Assembly: GCA_938045195.1 (NCBI GenBank) | Contig: CALINC010000103.1 | Span: 1 to 56,458 of the forward strand | DNA from: an uncultured Treponema sp. | Lineage (GTDB): Bacteria; Spirochaetota; Spirochaetia; Treponematales; Treponemataceae | Direction: 5' to 3' | DNA length: 56,458 nucleotides | In this document: positions 8,540-16,990 of the stretch, in pieces | How positions within the stretch are numbered: position 1 is the stretch's first letter | How the letters are laid out: every line of letters begins with the position of its first letter | Program-made: the position numbers and the translations under genes | Notes under the pieces: model-generated | The model's input: only the letters and a program-made list of their open reading frames with translations | Databases searched by the model: none | What the model was told of the DNA's origin: nothing

Positions 8540-9526
8540 TTATATTACAGCACAGTCTACGGCATTTTTTAATTCTTTCTCAATTTCAAAGCATGTAACA
8601 ATGAGGCGGTTTTTATTTTTCCGTATATTTGAAATTGACGGAATACAATTCATCAGAGTTTTTGATACGGCTTTAATCGTAATTTCTCTTTGAAAACCTG
8701 CAAGGTTTAATAATCCTATTTCAATATCATTAAAAGACGATTTTATTTTTATTTCGGTTACCGGCTTTAGTTTGTCAATATTTTTTCCTTCGATTCGACA
8801 CAGATTATCAAAATAATTTTTGAATTTGTTATCATCTTTACCATACAGAGATCGTTCCGAAAGTTCATCAATCCATTTTTGCATGAGAGCTTCCTCGATT
8901 GCAGAAATAAGAGCGGCATACACGGCTTTATCACCGGAAATACCCGAACCGATGATGTTATTGCCGTCATCTAAAATAAAAACAATAACGGTATGAATAT
9001 TGCTTATGTTTTGCACATAAAATATTTTTGTTCGATTTGCACTAAGACCGTATTGCAATAAAATAGCATCTACGCTATCGGTAATTTTTACAAGACGGCA
9101 TATTTTTTTATACCACATCAGCATCAGTTCATTTTTTTCTAAAAGTTCGCATATTGCTTTTTCGATTAAAGCGGTGGAGCCTAATCCTGAAGCAGTTCCC
9201 GTCGTATCTTTTAGTCCATATATTGCGTCATATCCGTAAGATAACACTTTTCTTTTTATTGGAATAATTTTTGCATTATGTAATAAAATTACATCGTTTT
9301 TTTTATTGGTACGGTAATTATATACCATTTTAAACCGCTCTAAAAATTCATTATGTAATTTTCCAAACAATACCGCTTTATTTTTTCCCGATGAAGTATG
9401 AGCATAGGGAAATACTTTCTTTTTATTTTTTGTTTTTTCGACTTTAAAAATTGCCAAACTTATTTTAGGATCATTGATAAAAACCGTTCGCTTTATAAAA
9501 AAAGAATTTTGATAATAATCAAACAT
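8540..9526 (-). CDS. YcaO-like RiPP-modifying enzyme
   Basis: A 328-residue intact YcaO-like protein. Visible family segments are SSGKNKAVLFGKLHNEFLER near residue 46, GLKDTTGTASGLGSTALIEKAICELLEKNELMLMW near 105-140 (the Glu-rich ATP/Mg region), and SGDKAVYAALISAIEEALMQKW near 198-218. YcaO enzymes phosphorylate peptide backbone amides to make azolines, thioamides or amidines. Context of a small peptide gene, a CPBP protease and an ABC exporter supports a peptide natural-product role. It starts directly after the upstream stop and precedes the second YcaO by ten bases. No E1-like (ThiF) or dehydrogenase partner is recognisable, so the reaction is unknown. Confidence 0.72.
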   Translation of the reverse strand: MFDYYQNSFFIKRTVFINDPKISLAIFKVEKTKNKKKVFPYAHTSSGKNKAVLFGKLHNEFLERFKMVYNYRTNKKNDVILLHNAKIIPIKRKVLSYGYDAIYGLKDTTGTASGLGSTALIEKAICELLEKNELMLMWYKKICRLVKITDSVDAILLQYGLSANRTKIFYVQNISNIHTVIVFILDDGNNIIGSGISGDKAVYAALISAIEEALMQKWIDELSERSLYGKDDNKFKNYFDNLCRIEGKNIDKLKPVTEIKIKSSFNDIEIGLLNLAGFQREITIKAVSKTLMNCIPSISNIRKNKNRLIVTCFEIEKELKNAVDCAVI

Positions 9527-9527
9527 T

Positions 9528-10108
9528 TTAGATGCCCTTCATATAAACCGTTGTGATATAAAGCTGCTTTAATGAATCAATCTGTAAGTTAAAAGCCGTT
9601 TGATTAAAATTATGCATATCTTCCGTGAATAAAAAATTATGACCATGGCAAAATGATTCTATTCTTTCCAAAACTTCACCGATTGCTAAAACCGATTTTA
9701 CAAATGCGGAGCCGCCGTATTTATAGAATGAATTATACAATGAAACAAAAAATGAAACGGATATTTGATATGTATCATGCTTATTTTTAACTCCGAATAT
9801 TTTATCAGTTTTTTATAATCGCTATTGTAGGCATAGTTACCTTCTTCGATAAGGTCATCCGTATAAAAAGAAAAAATCGGAAAGTATGAGCAATTTTTAT
9901 TTTGTATATTATTTATAAGTGCATCAAGTTCAATAATCGGCTTCGGCAAGTTTTGAATACTATATTCTTTTAGGTTTATTTGAGAATAATTTTCGGTATT
10001 ATTTTTTAATACGTGTACATCAATATCCGTATTGACCGGTAAAGATTTTAACGGATTACTTAGTTGGTGAAATTTTAAAACGAAATCAGTGATAAAATCT
10101 TTATTCAT
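9528..10108 (-). pseudogene. Frameshifted protein, C-terminus resembles YcaO N-terminal region
   Basis: Two overlapping frames read as one gene. The first starts at the ATG at 10108 (overlapping the upstream stop, GGGAGG about ten bases before) and runs to 9698. The second frame, sensible from about 9765 as SVSFFVSLYNSFYKYGGSAF and onward to 9528, carries KSVLAIGEVLERIESF, which resembles the first helix block of YcaO proteins. The first frame's last 25 or so residues look like out-of-frame noise, so a frameshift near 9760-9790 is likely. The N-terminal 110 residues are unrecognised. It could be a third YcaO-like domain or a substrate-binding partner; confidence is low. Confidence 0.5.
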
Positions 10109-10376
10109 GACAGGGGCAAACCTCCCAAAGGATTGCAATATCATAATCGGTTATGCCGGTTTTCATGTTTAATTGTTTTATCAGTTTTACCGTATAATCA
10201 TTTAAAGCGGTAATGTCTTCAATAATTTCATGTATTAATTTTATAATTTTAAAATTATCAAGAATAGCTTCGGTATTAAAATATGTTGTCTTGGTGTATA
10301 TTAAATCAATAATTGTTTGAAAAGAAATATTACCGCTCAGTTGTTTTTTCATTTTGTATAACCGTAATCGCTTCAT
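10101..10376 (-). CDS. Small unknown protein of RiPP locus
   Basis: A 91-residue protein starting at 10376, four bases after the CPBP gene stop, and ending in Cys-Pro-Cys-His-Glu. Its stop overlaps the next start (ATGAATAA), so it is translationally coupled in the operon. It is helical and basic at the N-terminus, without a signal peptide or membrane segment. I do not recognise the family. Size and position would fit a peptide-recognition or accessory protein, but nothing in the sequence proves it. The terminal CPCH could bind a metal. Confidence 0.5.
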   Translation of the reverse strand: MKRLRLYKMKKQLSGNISFQTIIDLIYTKTTYFNTEAILDNFKIIKLIHEIIEDITALNDYTVKLIKQLNMKTGITDYDIAILWEVCPCHE

Positions 10377-10378
10377 TC

Positions 10379-12100
10379 TTATACATCAGATATGGGATTA
10401 GCGTGTACTTCATTAAAAGTTTTTCTCCTTTTAATAAATTTAATAAAATCAATAATCAAAATAATGAGAGCAGCAACAGTACACAAGAGTGCAAGTATAC
10501 CCCATGTCCTAAAACTTAAAGTTTCTAAAATAGTGTTATACATCACATGCAGCAATATCGGAACCAAAAGCGTTCTGGATTTTTCATAAGCAATGGCCCA
10601 AAGAATTCCAAAAATTGCCGTATCGACAACCCATAGCGCTCTATCATAAACAGTCGGGTTCTCATGTCCCATAAAAGCAATATGCCCAAAACCGAATACT
10701 AAAGCGGAAACAATAATTGCCGTTTTTACATCAAATAATTTTTTTATATCATTGTATATCAGACCTCTCATAAATACTTCTTCAAAAATGGGTAAAACAA
10801 TACCGATAGGAATTATCGTAAACAATATATAGTCAAGAGTATTTACCTGTAAACCGGTATTAAAAAATGCAATAGATGCAAAATTGTTCTTTTCGATTAG
10901 TTGATATAAAGAAGCGACAGCACTATTCATATTAGTTTCAAATACTAATCTATATATGATTTTTACCATAACGGTACTCGCCATTGAAAAAATAAAAAAT
11001 TTTAAAACGGTAAAAAAATGAACCGGTTTTAATGTTAAAAAGGTTTTATCACCTCTTTTACGTTTGATAAACAAAATAAAAACAGTCAATAGTATTGAAT
11101 TTATCGCATAAAAAAATATCCGTTTATCCGGATTAAATCCTATTTCATACAAACTTATATCCAAAATAGAAGAAAATATACAAAATTGAACAATTATTAT
11201 TGCCAGCCATACAATAATGGAGTCATAAATCTGCTGTTCATTCCGGTGTGATTTATTTTTATCATTTTTTAAAATCATTATCACAGCAGCTATTAGTATG
11301 CAGATAATTTCTCCATTAATAAGTGTTAAAGAATTTAAACAAGTAACTGCTGCATTAAACATGATATGAAGAAGTATTGAAGCCAAAATACTGTTTGTTT
11401 TTTCGTACAAAAGGGCAAATACCATTCCATAAAGAGCCGTAAAAATAAAAACGGTAATCTTACCGGATATATCTGTATTGGTAAAAGCCGGATAAAAAAA
11501 AGCTGTTATTCCAAATAACAAAGATGATATAAACACTGCCGTCTTTATTTTAAAATATTTTTTTACATCACGGTAAATTACAGCTCTAAAAAAAAGTTCG
11601 TCAAAAATAGGCAGCAAAATAACGGTCGGCAAAAAACCGAATCTAAAAAAATCTTTTGCCGTATACCGGATACTGTCTGAAAAAAAACTTGCTATCGTTA
11701 AAGATTCTTTTCCCATTAATTGATGTATTGTCCGAGAAACCGATATTCTAATTTGAGAGTATATGTAATGATGCTTGAATGATGATAGGTAATCAGTGAT
11801 AATAATTCCAAAAAAAGCCGCAGCCGTTAAAAGCGCAAAGGCTTTTATCCAAACGGAGAATTGAAACGGTTTAAATTGTAAGCTATTTTGAGCATCTGTT
11901 TTCCGGTTTATCAAAATAATGCAAACACTCATTATCACCGCCCCTAAAGCAAAATTACATTCTTTCCATTTGTTTACATCCAATCTAAACGCTGAAAAAA
12001 TTAAACCTGAAATAAAAGGGAATACATAAAAATAAAAAACAGCGATCCCTATCCACAAAAGTGTTTTTATAAACATTGCTTTACGGTGTACGCTAATCAT
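10379..12100 (-). CDS. Tandem CPBP-family intramembrane protease
   Basis: A 573-residue multi-spanning membrane protein made of two CPBP (Abi/CAAX protease-like) domains. The C-terminal copy keeps the full catalytic set: Glu440-Glu441-x3-Arg445, His473 in FGFGHIAF, and His518-x3-Asn522. The N-terminal copy is degraded: Asp-Glu replaces Glu-Glu at 167-168, the middle His is absent (FGITAFFYP), and His245-x3-Asn249 remains. CPBP proteins in peptide clusters, such as SagE-like proteins, remove leaders or give self-immunity; that role here is inferred. Start at 12100 with AGGAG upstream, about 40 bases after the precursor-like gene and without a terminator between them. Confidence 0.85.
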   Translation of the reverse strand: MISVHRKAMFIKTLLWIGIAVFYFYVFPFISGLIFSAFRLDVNKWKECNFALGAVIMSVCIILINRKTDAQNSLQFKPFQFSVWIKAFALLTAAAFFGIIITDYLSSFKHHYIYSQIRISVSRTIHQLMGKESLTIASFFSDSIRYTAKDFFRFGFLPTVILLPIFDELFFRAVIYRDVKKYFKIKTAVFISSLLFGITAFFYPAFTNTDISGKITVFIFTALYGMVFALLYEKTNSILASILLHIMFNAAVTCLNSLTLINGEIICILIAAVIMILKNDKNKSHRNEQQIYDSIIVWLAIIIVQFCIFSSILDISLYEIGFNPDKRIFFYAINSILLTVFILFIKRKRGDKTFLTLKPVHFFTVLKFFIFSMASTVMVKIIYRLVFETNMNSAVASLYQLIEKNNFASIAFFNTGLQVNTLDYILFTIIPIGIVLPIFEEVFMRGLIYNDIKKLFDVKTAIIVSALVFGFGHIAFMGHENPTVYDRALWVVDTAIFGILWAIAYEKSRTLLVPILLHVMYNTILETLSFRTWGILALLCTVAALIILIIDFIKFIKRRKTFNEVHANPISDV

Positions 12101-12142
12101 AGTATATCTCCTAAAAAATAAGCAGCAAGGAGAATTATTACA

Positions 12143-12412
12143 TTATAAAATTATTTCAGGTTCATCTATTAATGAACCTGAACCGACACCGGGAATGATA
12201 GGATCGGGTATTAGTGTTGGAGGAGGTTCCGGAATAAGCCAATGCAAAAAATCATCAATACCTTCAGCAATATCACCCCAAAAATCTTTTGTCTCAGCGA
12301 CATTATCATTGAAATTCATTACATCGGAAATTCCGCCGATTGGATTTCCGATTGCAAAGTTTCTTTTATCATCAGTTGACATAATCTTGCAAGCATCGCT
12401 CTCTTTTGCCAT
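12143..12412 (-). CDS. Candidate RiPP precursor peptide
   Basis: An 89-residue first gene of the minus-strand operon, with a strong site (AAGGAG, seven bases before the ATG) and its own promoter. The N-terminal part is charged and helical with an Asn-Pro-Ile-Gly-Gly segment near residues 23-27. A Trp-containing acidic helix follows (FWGDIAEGIDDFLHWL). The C-terminal 30 residues are rich in Pro, Ile, Gly and Ser. Only one Cys is present (residue 8), so Cys-derived thiazoles in the core are unlikely; Ser/Thr or backbone changes are possible. The call rests on size, position before CPBP and YcaO genes and leader/core-like asymmetry, not on a known family. Confidence 0.5.
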   Translation of the reverse strand: MAKESDACKIMSTDDKRNFAIGNPIGGISDVMNFNDNVAETKDFWGDIAEGIDDFLHWLIPEPPPTLIPDPIIPGVGSGSLIDEPEIIL

Positions 12413-12458
12413 AAATAAACTCCTTAGTAAAAGATTTTACCCTTGTTGCTTGTCTATT

Positions 12459-12487
12459 ATTTTAAAACTCATTGTAGAATAAATCAA
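12459..12487 (-). promoter_or_regulatory. Promoter of candidate RiPP operon
   Basis: On the minus strand TTGATT (12487-12482), a 17-base spacer and TAAAAT (12464-12459) match a sigma-70-type promoter. It lies about 47 bases upstream of the candidate precursor start. No other promoter this good was seen further into the operon. Confidence 0.65.
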
Positions 12488-12516
12488 GTATTAAATAAGT
12501 TTTTTATGAATTTATA

Positions 12517-12684
12517 CTATTTTTTCATTTCTACAAACCTCATATCACATATATTTGAAAGATTAAAACTTTCTCTTCCCAAAAATCTATTTATAAAATA
12601 ATCCAAAAAAGATTTGAGATTCCGGTTATAGGTAAACAGGGTGATAATAAAACCTACCGCCATAGCGACTATATATAGCTTCAA
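12517..12684 (-). CDS. Small single-span membrane protein
   Basis: A 55-residue frame starting with TTG at 12684, three bases after the upstream stop, with GGAAAG six bases before it. The start of the product is hydrophobic (about residues 3-18), followed by a basic, helical tail, so it would be a small inner-membrane protein. An internal ATG eight codons in is an alternative start. No family is recognised. It would be co-transcribed with the large exported protein gene and ends about 30 bases before the divergent-looking RiPP promoter. The coding call rests on tight spacing and composition only. Confidence 0.45.
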   Translation of the reverse strand: MKLYIVAMAVGFIITLFTYNRNLKSFLDYFINRFLGRESFNLSNICDMRFVEMKK

Positions 12685-12687
12685 TTT

Positions 12688-14736
12688 TTACTTTCCGGTT
12701 AAAATTTCTGCAAAAATTATACCTCCCGACCGGACGGCAAATACTTCCATTTCGTTAATAGTAAATGTATATGACGCTATCCGTAAATCGTTTTGATTAA
12801 AAACGTTAATAATTTCTTCATTTATTTTTTCGGGAATATCCGGCAAATGTCTTAACCAATACACAGGGAATTTTCCCGCAGAAACTATTCGTCTTGTTTT
12901 TTTACCGTCTGAAAGTTCATAAGGAATTCCGTCGTCAAAATAAACAGCAACTTTTTTATTTGTTTTAGGATGGAGCCATTCGGTTTTGCTTTTTCCGCCT
13001 TTATATTGCGTGTGGGTAATTTCAATTTTTCCGTCTTCATTACCGTCCCATGTTTTTACAATGGACCCGTCTTTGTTGTATGTTTCTGCATATTCATAAA
13101 ACTTATTTTTATTTAAATCGGCTGAAATTATTTTTAACACACCTTGTGAATCATATTCCGAAATTGTTTCAAAATAGCCGTCGCCGTCTTTATCCGCTTT
13201 TTCAAGAGCGGGAAATCCGTTTTTATAATTTGTTTCGGAATAAATATTTTTACCGGCTCTAATTTCAGAGCGGATCGGTTCGCCTTTATCAAAAAAAATT
13301 TTTTTTATTCCTCCCTCAATAGCCGTATCTTTTTCTTCGGAATAAACGCAAGAATATGTTAAATATCTTTCGTGCAGTTTTTCAATTCTTGTATTCAATT
13401 TTAAAGAAAAAAATGCTTCTGTTTTTTCGTTCCTATCATAAAGCTGCAAATTCAATTCGGTTAATATAACAGGGTTCCATTTTAAATCGGATGGACGCAT
13501 TACAAAAACTTTTTCTTCTGAAGTATATGTTTTTACCGAAGGATATTCTTCGTACACAATGGAATAAGAATTCCGCTTACCGTAAATTTTAGACGGAATG
13601 CCGAAGCTGCATTCTACCATATATTCGGGATAACCGTCTTGCGCCGTATCAAATTCCGCAAAAAAAGGTCTTCCGTTTTTATAATAAATTTTACTGTTTA
13701 CTATTTGGTCGCCGTTTGTATCGTCTAAAAGTAAGCCCTCATAAGTGGATAGAGTTTCGCGTATTTTTTCCCGCAAAAAAGAAGAACCTACAATCCGCAA
13801 GAGTTCAATTAAATGATTTTCGTACATTGTATGCAGAACCATATTTCGTTTAAAAAACGGATTAAAATAATTTGATTTTAAATTAAAAAATTCAGAGACG
13901 GCTGTTTGTTCGTCTATTATTCCGTATCGCAAACTTAACAATATCGAATAAGAATGATTATATAATGCTTCGCTGTCATACTCATCGGTAAACGGTAAAT
14001 ACATATTTCTGTATAGTTTTAATCTGCGGATATTTTCTTCGGATTTTGTTTCATAGGGGCTGGCAAAAATCAGCAAACTAGGATCTTCGTCTTGCCACGC
14101 ATAAAGACGCGGTAGTATATATTCTACTAGCTGTTTTGCCGATGCGGTAATTTTTTTTCCGCGTTCCATTAAAAAAAATAACTTTGCAAACCTCGAATCA
14201 AACGTATAGCTCGACATTGCCTCATTTATGACAAATCGGGCATCTTCATCTTTTCCTAAACCGTAAAGAGATGCCGCTTTAATGTAGTCGCTGTCGGCAG
14301 ATGTAAAAGGCAACAATTTGATAATTGCTAAAGCTTCGGAATACCTTTGCATTTTATAATTTACGGCTGCGCATAAAAGCCTTGCAGAATTTACATCGTA
14401 GTGCCGCCAAACCATTCCTTCAGCACATGCTGCTTCAACTTTTTCTAAAATATCCGCATTGGGTAAATTCAATTTTACGCCGCAAAGAGCTTCGAGGTAC
14501 GGAAAATCGGCAGTTCTTGTATCATACCCTGTCCCCAGCTGTGCGGCGGTAAGTGCTGCCTGCCATTCTCCAGCCGAATAAAACGCACCCGCATTATTAA
14601 GTGAAGAAATTGCCGCTTGTACATTTACGGAATTTATAGAAGTGCCGTCTTGTGCTGAACTATACGAAAAGCATATAATAAAAAATAAAATAAAAAAGAT
14701 GTTTGATTTTTGCTTATTTAATGGATAAAAATTCAT
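12688..14736 (-). CDS. Exported hypothetical protein with helical-repeat N-terminus
   Basis: A 682-residue protein. The start chosen is the ATG at 14736, which overlaps the tilS stop, has GGAGG upstream and opens a signal peptide ending at SSAQD. The longer upstream extension is only the tilS tail in another frame. Residues about 20-200 form helical pairs like tetratricopeptide repeats (YSEALAIIKLLPF, GLGKDEDARFVINEA). The C-terminal half has repeated Asp-rich, EF-hand-like turns (DKDGDGYFE, DLNKNKFYE, DGNEDGKIE) in a beta-rich frame, resembling calcium-binding or toxin-repeat modules. It is probably periplasmic. It is translationally coupled to tilS, a pairing I cannot explain functionally. 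Confidence 0.72.
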   Translation of the reverse strand: MNFYPLNKQKSNIFFILFFIICFSYSSAQDGTSINSVNVQAAISSLNNAGAFYSAGEWQAALTAAQLGTGYDTRTADFPYLEALCGVKLNLPNADILEKVEAACAEGMVWRHYDVNSARLLCAAVNYKMQRYSEALAIIKLLPFTSADSDYIKAASLYGLGKDEDARFVINEAMSSYTFDSRFAKLFFLMERGKKITASAKQLVEYILPRLYAWQDEDPSLLIFASPYETKSEENIRRLKLYRNMYLPFTDEYDSEALYNHSYSILLSLRYGIIDEQTAVSEFFNLKSNYFNPFFKRNMVLHTMYENHLIELLRIVGSSFLREKIRETLSTYEGLLLDDTNGDQIVNSKIYYKNGRPFFAEFDTAQDGYPEYMVECSFGIPSKIYGKRNSYSIVYEEYPSVKTYTSEEKVFVMRPSDLKWNPVILTELNLQLYDRNEKTEAFFSLKLNTRIEKLHERYLTYSCVYSEEKDTAIEGGIKKIFFDKGEPIRSEIRAGKNIYSETNYKNGFPALEKADKDGDGYFETISEYDSQGVLKIISADLNKNKFYEYAETYNKDGSIVKTWDGNEDGKIEITHTQYKGGKSKTEWLHPKTNKKVAVYFDDGIPYELSDGKKTRRIVSAGKFPVYWLRHLPDIPEKINEEIINVFNQNDLRIASYTFTINEMEVFAVRSGGIIFAEILTGK

Positions 14737-16124
14737 TATTTTACCTCCGGAACATACCAATTTTTTTTGCCGATAAATGCGCCGTATATTCCGCGGACAA
14801 TACCGCGCTCTTCTATTATCGGCACAATACTTCGTTTTACGTAGTCCGTATCCCATTCATTAAGAATTTTTTTTATTTGTTTTGAAGAGCCGTCTTTTTG
14901 TTTTATCGTATCGCCCTGCAACTTTGAACGGATGCAAAAAGGACAATTAAACGGACCTATTTTATCCGAACCGTCCGATTGCGAGGTTATAAAAAAACCT
15001 TCTCCCGTTTTTACGGCTTTAATTTTTTTGCAGTTTGGAAAGGGCAGCGAGAACTCGCATTCTTTTTCAATCCAAATCATATAAGATATGGAAAGGTCAT
15101 CAGGATGCGGCTGATCTTTTTTTGATAGAACAACACGCTCCTCTATTTTTTCAATACAAAACCCGCCCGAATATATGCAGATTTTTTTATGCGTTATTTC
15201 CGCTAAGGTTTTTATAATACTATAGGGAATTCTACCCGCCCCTTTAATGAGCAAAAGCCCTTCTTCAACAAATTTAAGTTTAAAAATATATTCGAGGTTG
15301 AAAAAAGAATTGAAATTTGCCGAAACGGAATTTGTTTTATCGTCTAATTTCCAAAAGAGATTTTCGTTTTTTTCCCTATCATAAATGGATTGAATAAAGG
15401 AGTTTTCATAAGACAATTTTTCGAGCGTCTTTGACAAGCCTGTTTGCCAGCCGTCGAAGACGGTATTTAAAGCGGGTATAAGCGTGTGCCTTATTTTATT
15501 TCGCAAGTATGAAAGTTCTGCATTGGTTGCGTCTTCACGCCAGTTTATTCCTTTTGAATTTAGATAGTCTTCAATTTCGGCGCGGCTGATATTCAGCATT
15601 GGGCGGATAAATTTTCCGCGAACTTCGGCAATACCGCTTACAGATTCTGAATCACCGCCTTGAAAAAGGCGCATAAGGACGGTTTCGTAATAATCATTGC
15701 GGTTATGTGCGGTAAGAATATAATCGGCTTTAACTTTTTTAAAAGCCTTTTCAAATTCGGCATAGCGCAAAAATCGGGCAGCATCTTCAATTCCGCCCTT
15801 TCGTTTTTCTGCAAGCATGCTGACCGCATTTTCGGCAAGCTCTGCAATTATACAAATAGGCGGCGGGGTAAGACTTTTGCAAAAATTCTCCACAAATGCG
15901 GCATCTCCCGCACTTTCTTTTTTAGGACGGATATTGTGATTTACTGTAATTACAAAAATGTCAAAATTAAGTTGCTGCCGTAATTCTGCCGCCGCCGAAA
16001 GCATGGCGATGGAATCTGCTCCCCCCGATACGGCAAGCAAGAGAGTTATCTTTTTTCCACTGTTTTTTTGGGGAAGAAGTTTTGTGAGGTTCGATTTTAT
16101 TTTAGCTTCCAAACTATGCGTCAT
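14736..16124 (-). CDS. tilS: tRNA(Ile)-lysidine synthetase
   Basis: A 462-residue cytoplasmic enzyme that attaches lysine to the wobble cytidine of tRNA-Ile(CAU) so that it reads AUA. The N-type ATP pyrophosphatase loop SGGADS lies near residue 32, followed by the family segments NHNIRP and TAHNRNDYYETVLMRLFQGG. The C-terminal portion (about 280-462) matches the extra tRNA-binding domains in length. It is essential in nearly all bacteria, so the gene should be intact, and it is. A ttcA-like gene lies 33 bases upstream and the next gene overlaps its stop by one base. Confidence 0.92.
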   Translation of the reverse strand: MTHSLEAKIKSNLTKLLPQKNSGKKITLLLAVSGGADSIAMLSAAAELRQQLNFDIFVITVNHNIRPKKESAGDAAFVENFCKSLTPPPICIIAELAENAVSMLAEKRKGGIEDAARFLRYAEFEKAFKKVKADYILTAHNRNDYYETVLMRLFQGGDSESVSGIAEVRGKFIRPMLNISRAEIEDYLNSKGINWREDATNAELSYLRNKIRHTLIPALNTVFDGWQTGLSKTLEKLSYENSFIQSIYDREKNENLFWKLDDKTNSVSANFNSFFNLEYIFKLKFVEEGLLLIKGAGRIPYSIIKTLAEITHKKICIYSGGFCIEKIEERVVLSKKDQPHPDDLSISYMIWIEKECEFSLPFPNCKKIKAVKTGEGFFITSQSDGSDKIGPFNCPFCIRSKLQGDTIKQKDGSSKQIKKILNEWDTDYVKRSIVPIIEERGIVRGIYGAFIGKKNWYVPEVK

Positions 16125-16157
16125 AAGTTCACGGGGATATTATACATATTGAAATAA

Positions 16158-16865
16158 TCAGGGCAAGTACTCGGTAAGAATATTTTTAAGCGAATTGAAT
16201 AAATTAATTTTTAATTTATATGAACCGCCCGTTAAAAGCTCTAACCGTGAGCGGGCTGTTTTACGCGCAGAATTTTCTTGAAAAGTACAAGTACATGTTG
16301 AACAAATATAGCCGGTTTCTTCAGCATGGCGGATAATCATCGGCAAATCGGCAAGACAAAGCGGGCGGATAATTGTAACGGGAAACTTTACAAAATGAAG
16401 GACGGGAGGCATTGTCGCTAAAATTCCCTTTTGTAAAGAATTCATTAAAAGGGTTTCTAAAATATCATCAAGATGATGACCTAAAGCAATTTTATTATAA
16501 CCGTTTTCCATTGCAAACTTATTTAATTCGGTACGTCTTTGGGCGGAACACCACCAACAATTCATCTTTTCATTCGGCTTTAATCTTCCTAAAACCGAGA
16601 TTTGCTTTACGGTGAGCGGGATATTCCATTCTTTAAATTTTAAGATAATTTCTTGTGAAAAGGCCGGTGCAACATCCGACGCAATGTGCATTGCATGAAT
16701 TGTAAATTTAGGATTGGGACGTTTTTGCCGCATCGAAAAATATTCCGCCAATGCCGTAGAATCTTTTCCGCCCGAAGCGGCAAGTAAAATTCTATCATTT
16801 TCTTCTATCATTTTATAATCGAACACAGCCCGATCAATAGTTCTAAAAAGTTTAGGATTTGCCAT
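16158..16865 (-). CDS. TtcA-like tRNA 2-thiolation protein
   Basis: A 235-residue PP-loop ATPase with SGGKDSTA near residue 32 and two CxxC motifs, CWWC near residue 105 and CSTC near 193. The latter pair suits the iron-sulfur or zinc-bound thiolation enzymes of the TtcA/TtuA group, which put sulfur on tRNA cytidine-32 or on U54. GHHLDDILETLLMN is the family's second signature. Which tRNA base is modified cannot be told from sequence. It is in an operon with tilS, giving two tRNA-modifying PP-loop enzymes side by side. It is short compared with E. coli TtcA but complete. Confidence 0.85.
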   Translation of the reverse strand: MANPKLFRTIDRAVFDYKMIEENDRILLAASGGKDSTALAEYFSMRQKRPNPKFTIHAMHIASDVAPAFSQEIILKFKEWNIPLTVKQISVLGRLKPNEKMNCWWCSAQRRTELNKFAMENGYNKIALGHHLDDILETLLMNSLQKGILATMPPVLHFVKFPVTIIRPLCLADLPMIIRHAEETGYICSTCTCTFQENSARKTARSRLELLTGGSYKLKINLFNSLKNILTEYLP

Positions 16866-16937
16866 ACAAAAGTAAGAATAGTCCTTTTTTTATGAAAATG
16901 CAATAAGACGCTATTCCTTAAGCATTTTAGAGGAAGA

Positions 16938-16965
16938 GGCTAGTTTGACATACATCAAACTAGCC
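16938..16965. terminator. Perfect 11-bp hairpin between ttcA-like and grdD genes
   Basis: Arms at 16938-16948 and 16955-16965 with a six-base loop. No T-run follows on either strand, so it is a weak candidate for termination and may instead protect the grd transcript end. It lies just downstream of the grdD stop on the minus strand. Confidence 0.45.
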
Positions 16966-16990
16966 CTACAGGACGGCATATTTTTAAAGA

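Noticed and set aside
14737..14856. N-terminal extension of the large exported protein into tilS
   Set aside because: It reads the tilS end in another frame and would bury the signal peptide.
16938..16965. Hairpin called as a full intrinsic terminator
   Set aside because: No T-run on either strand; kept only as a low-confidence feature.
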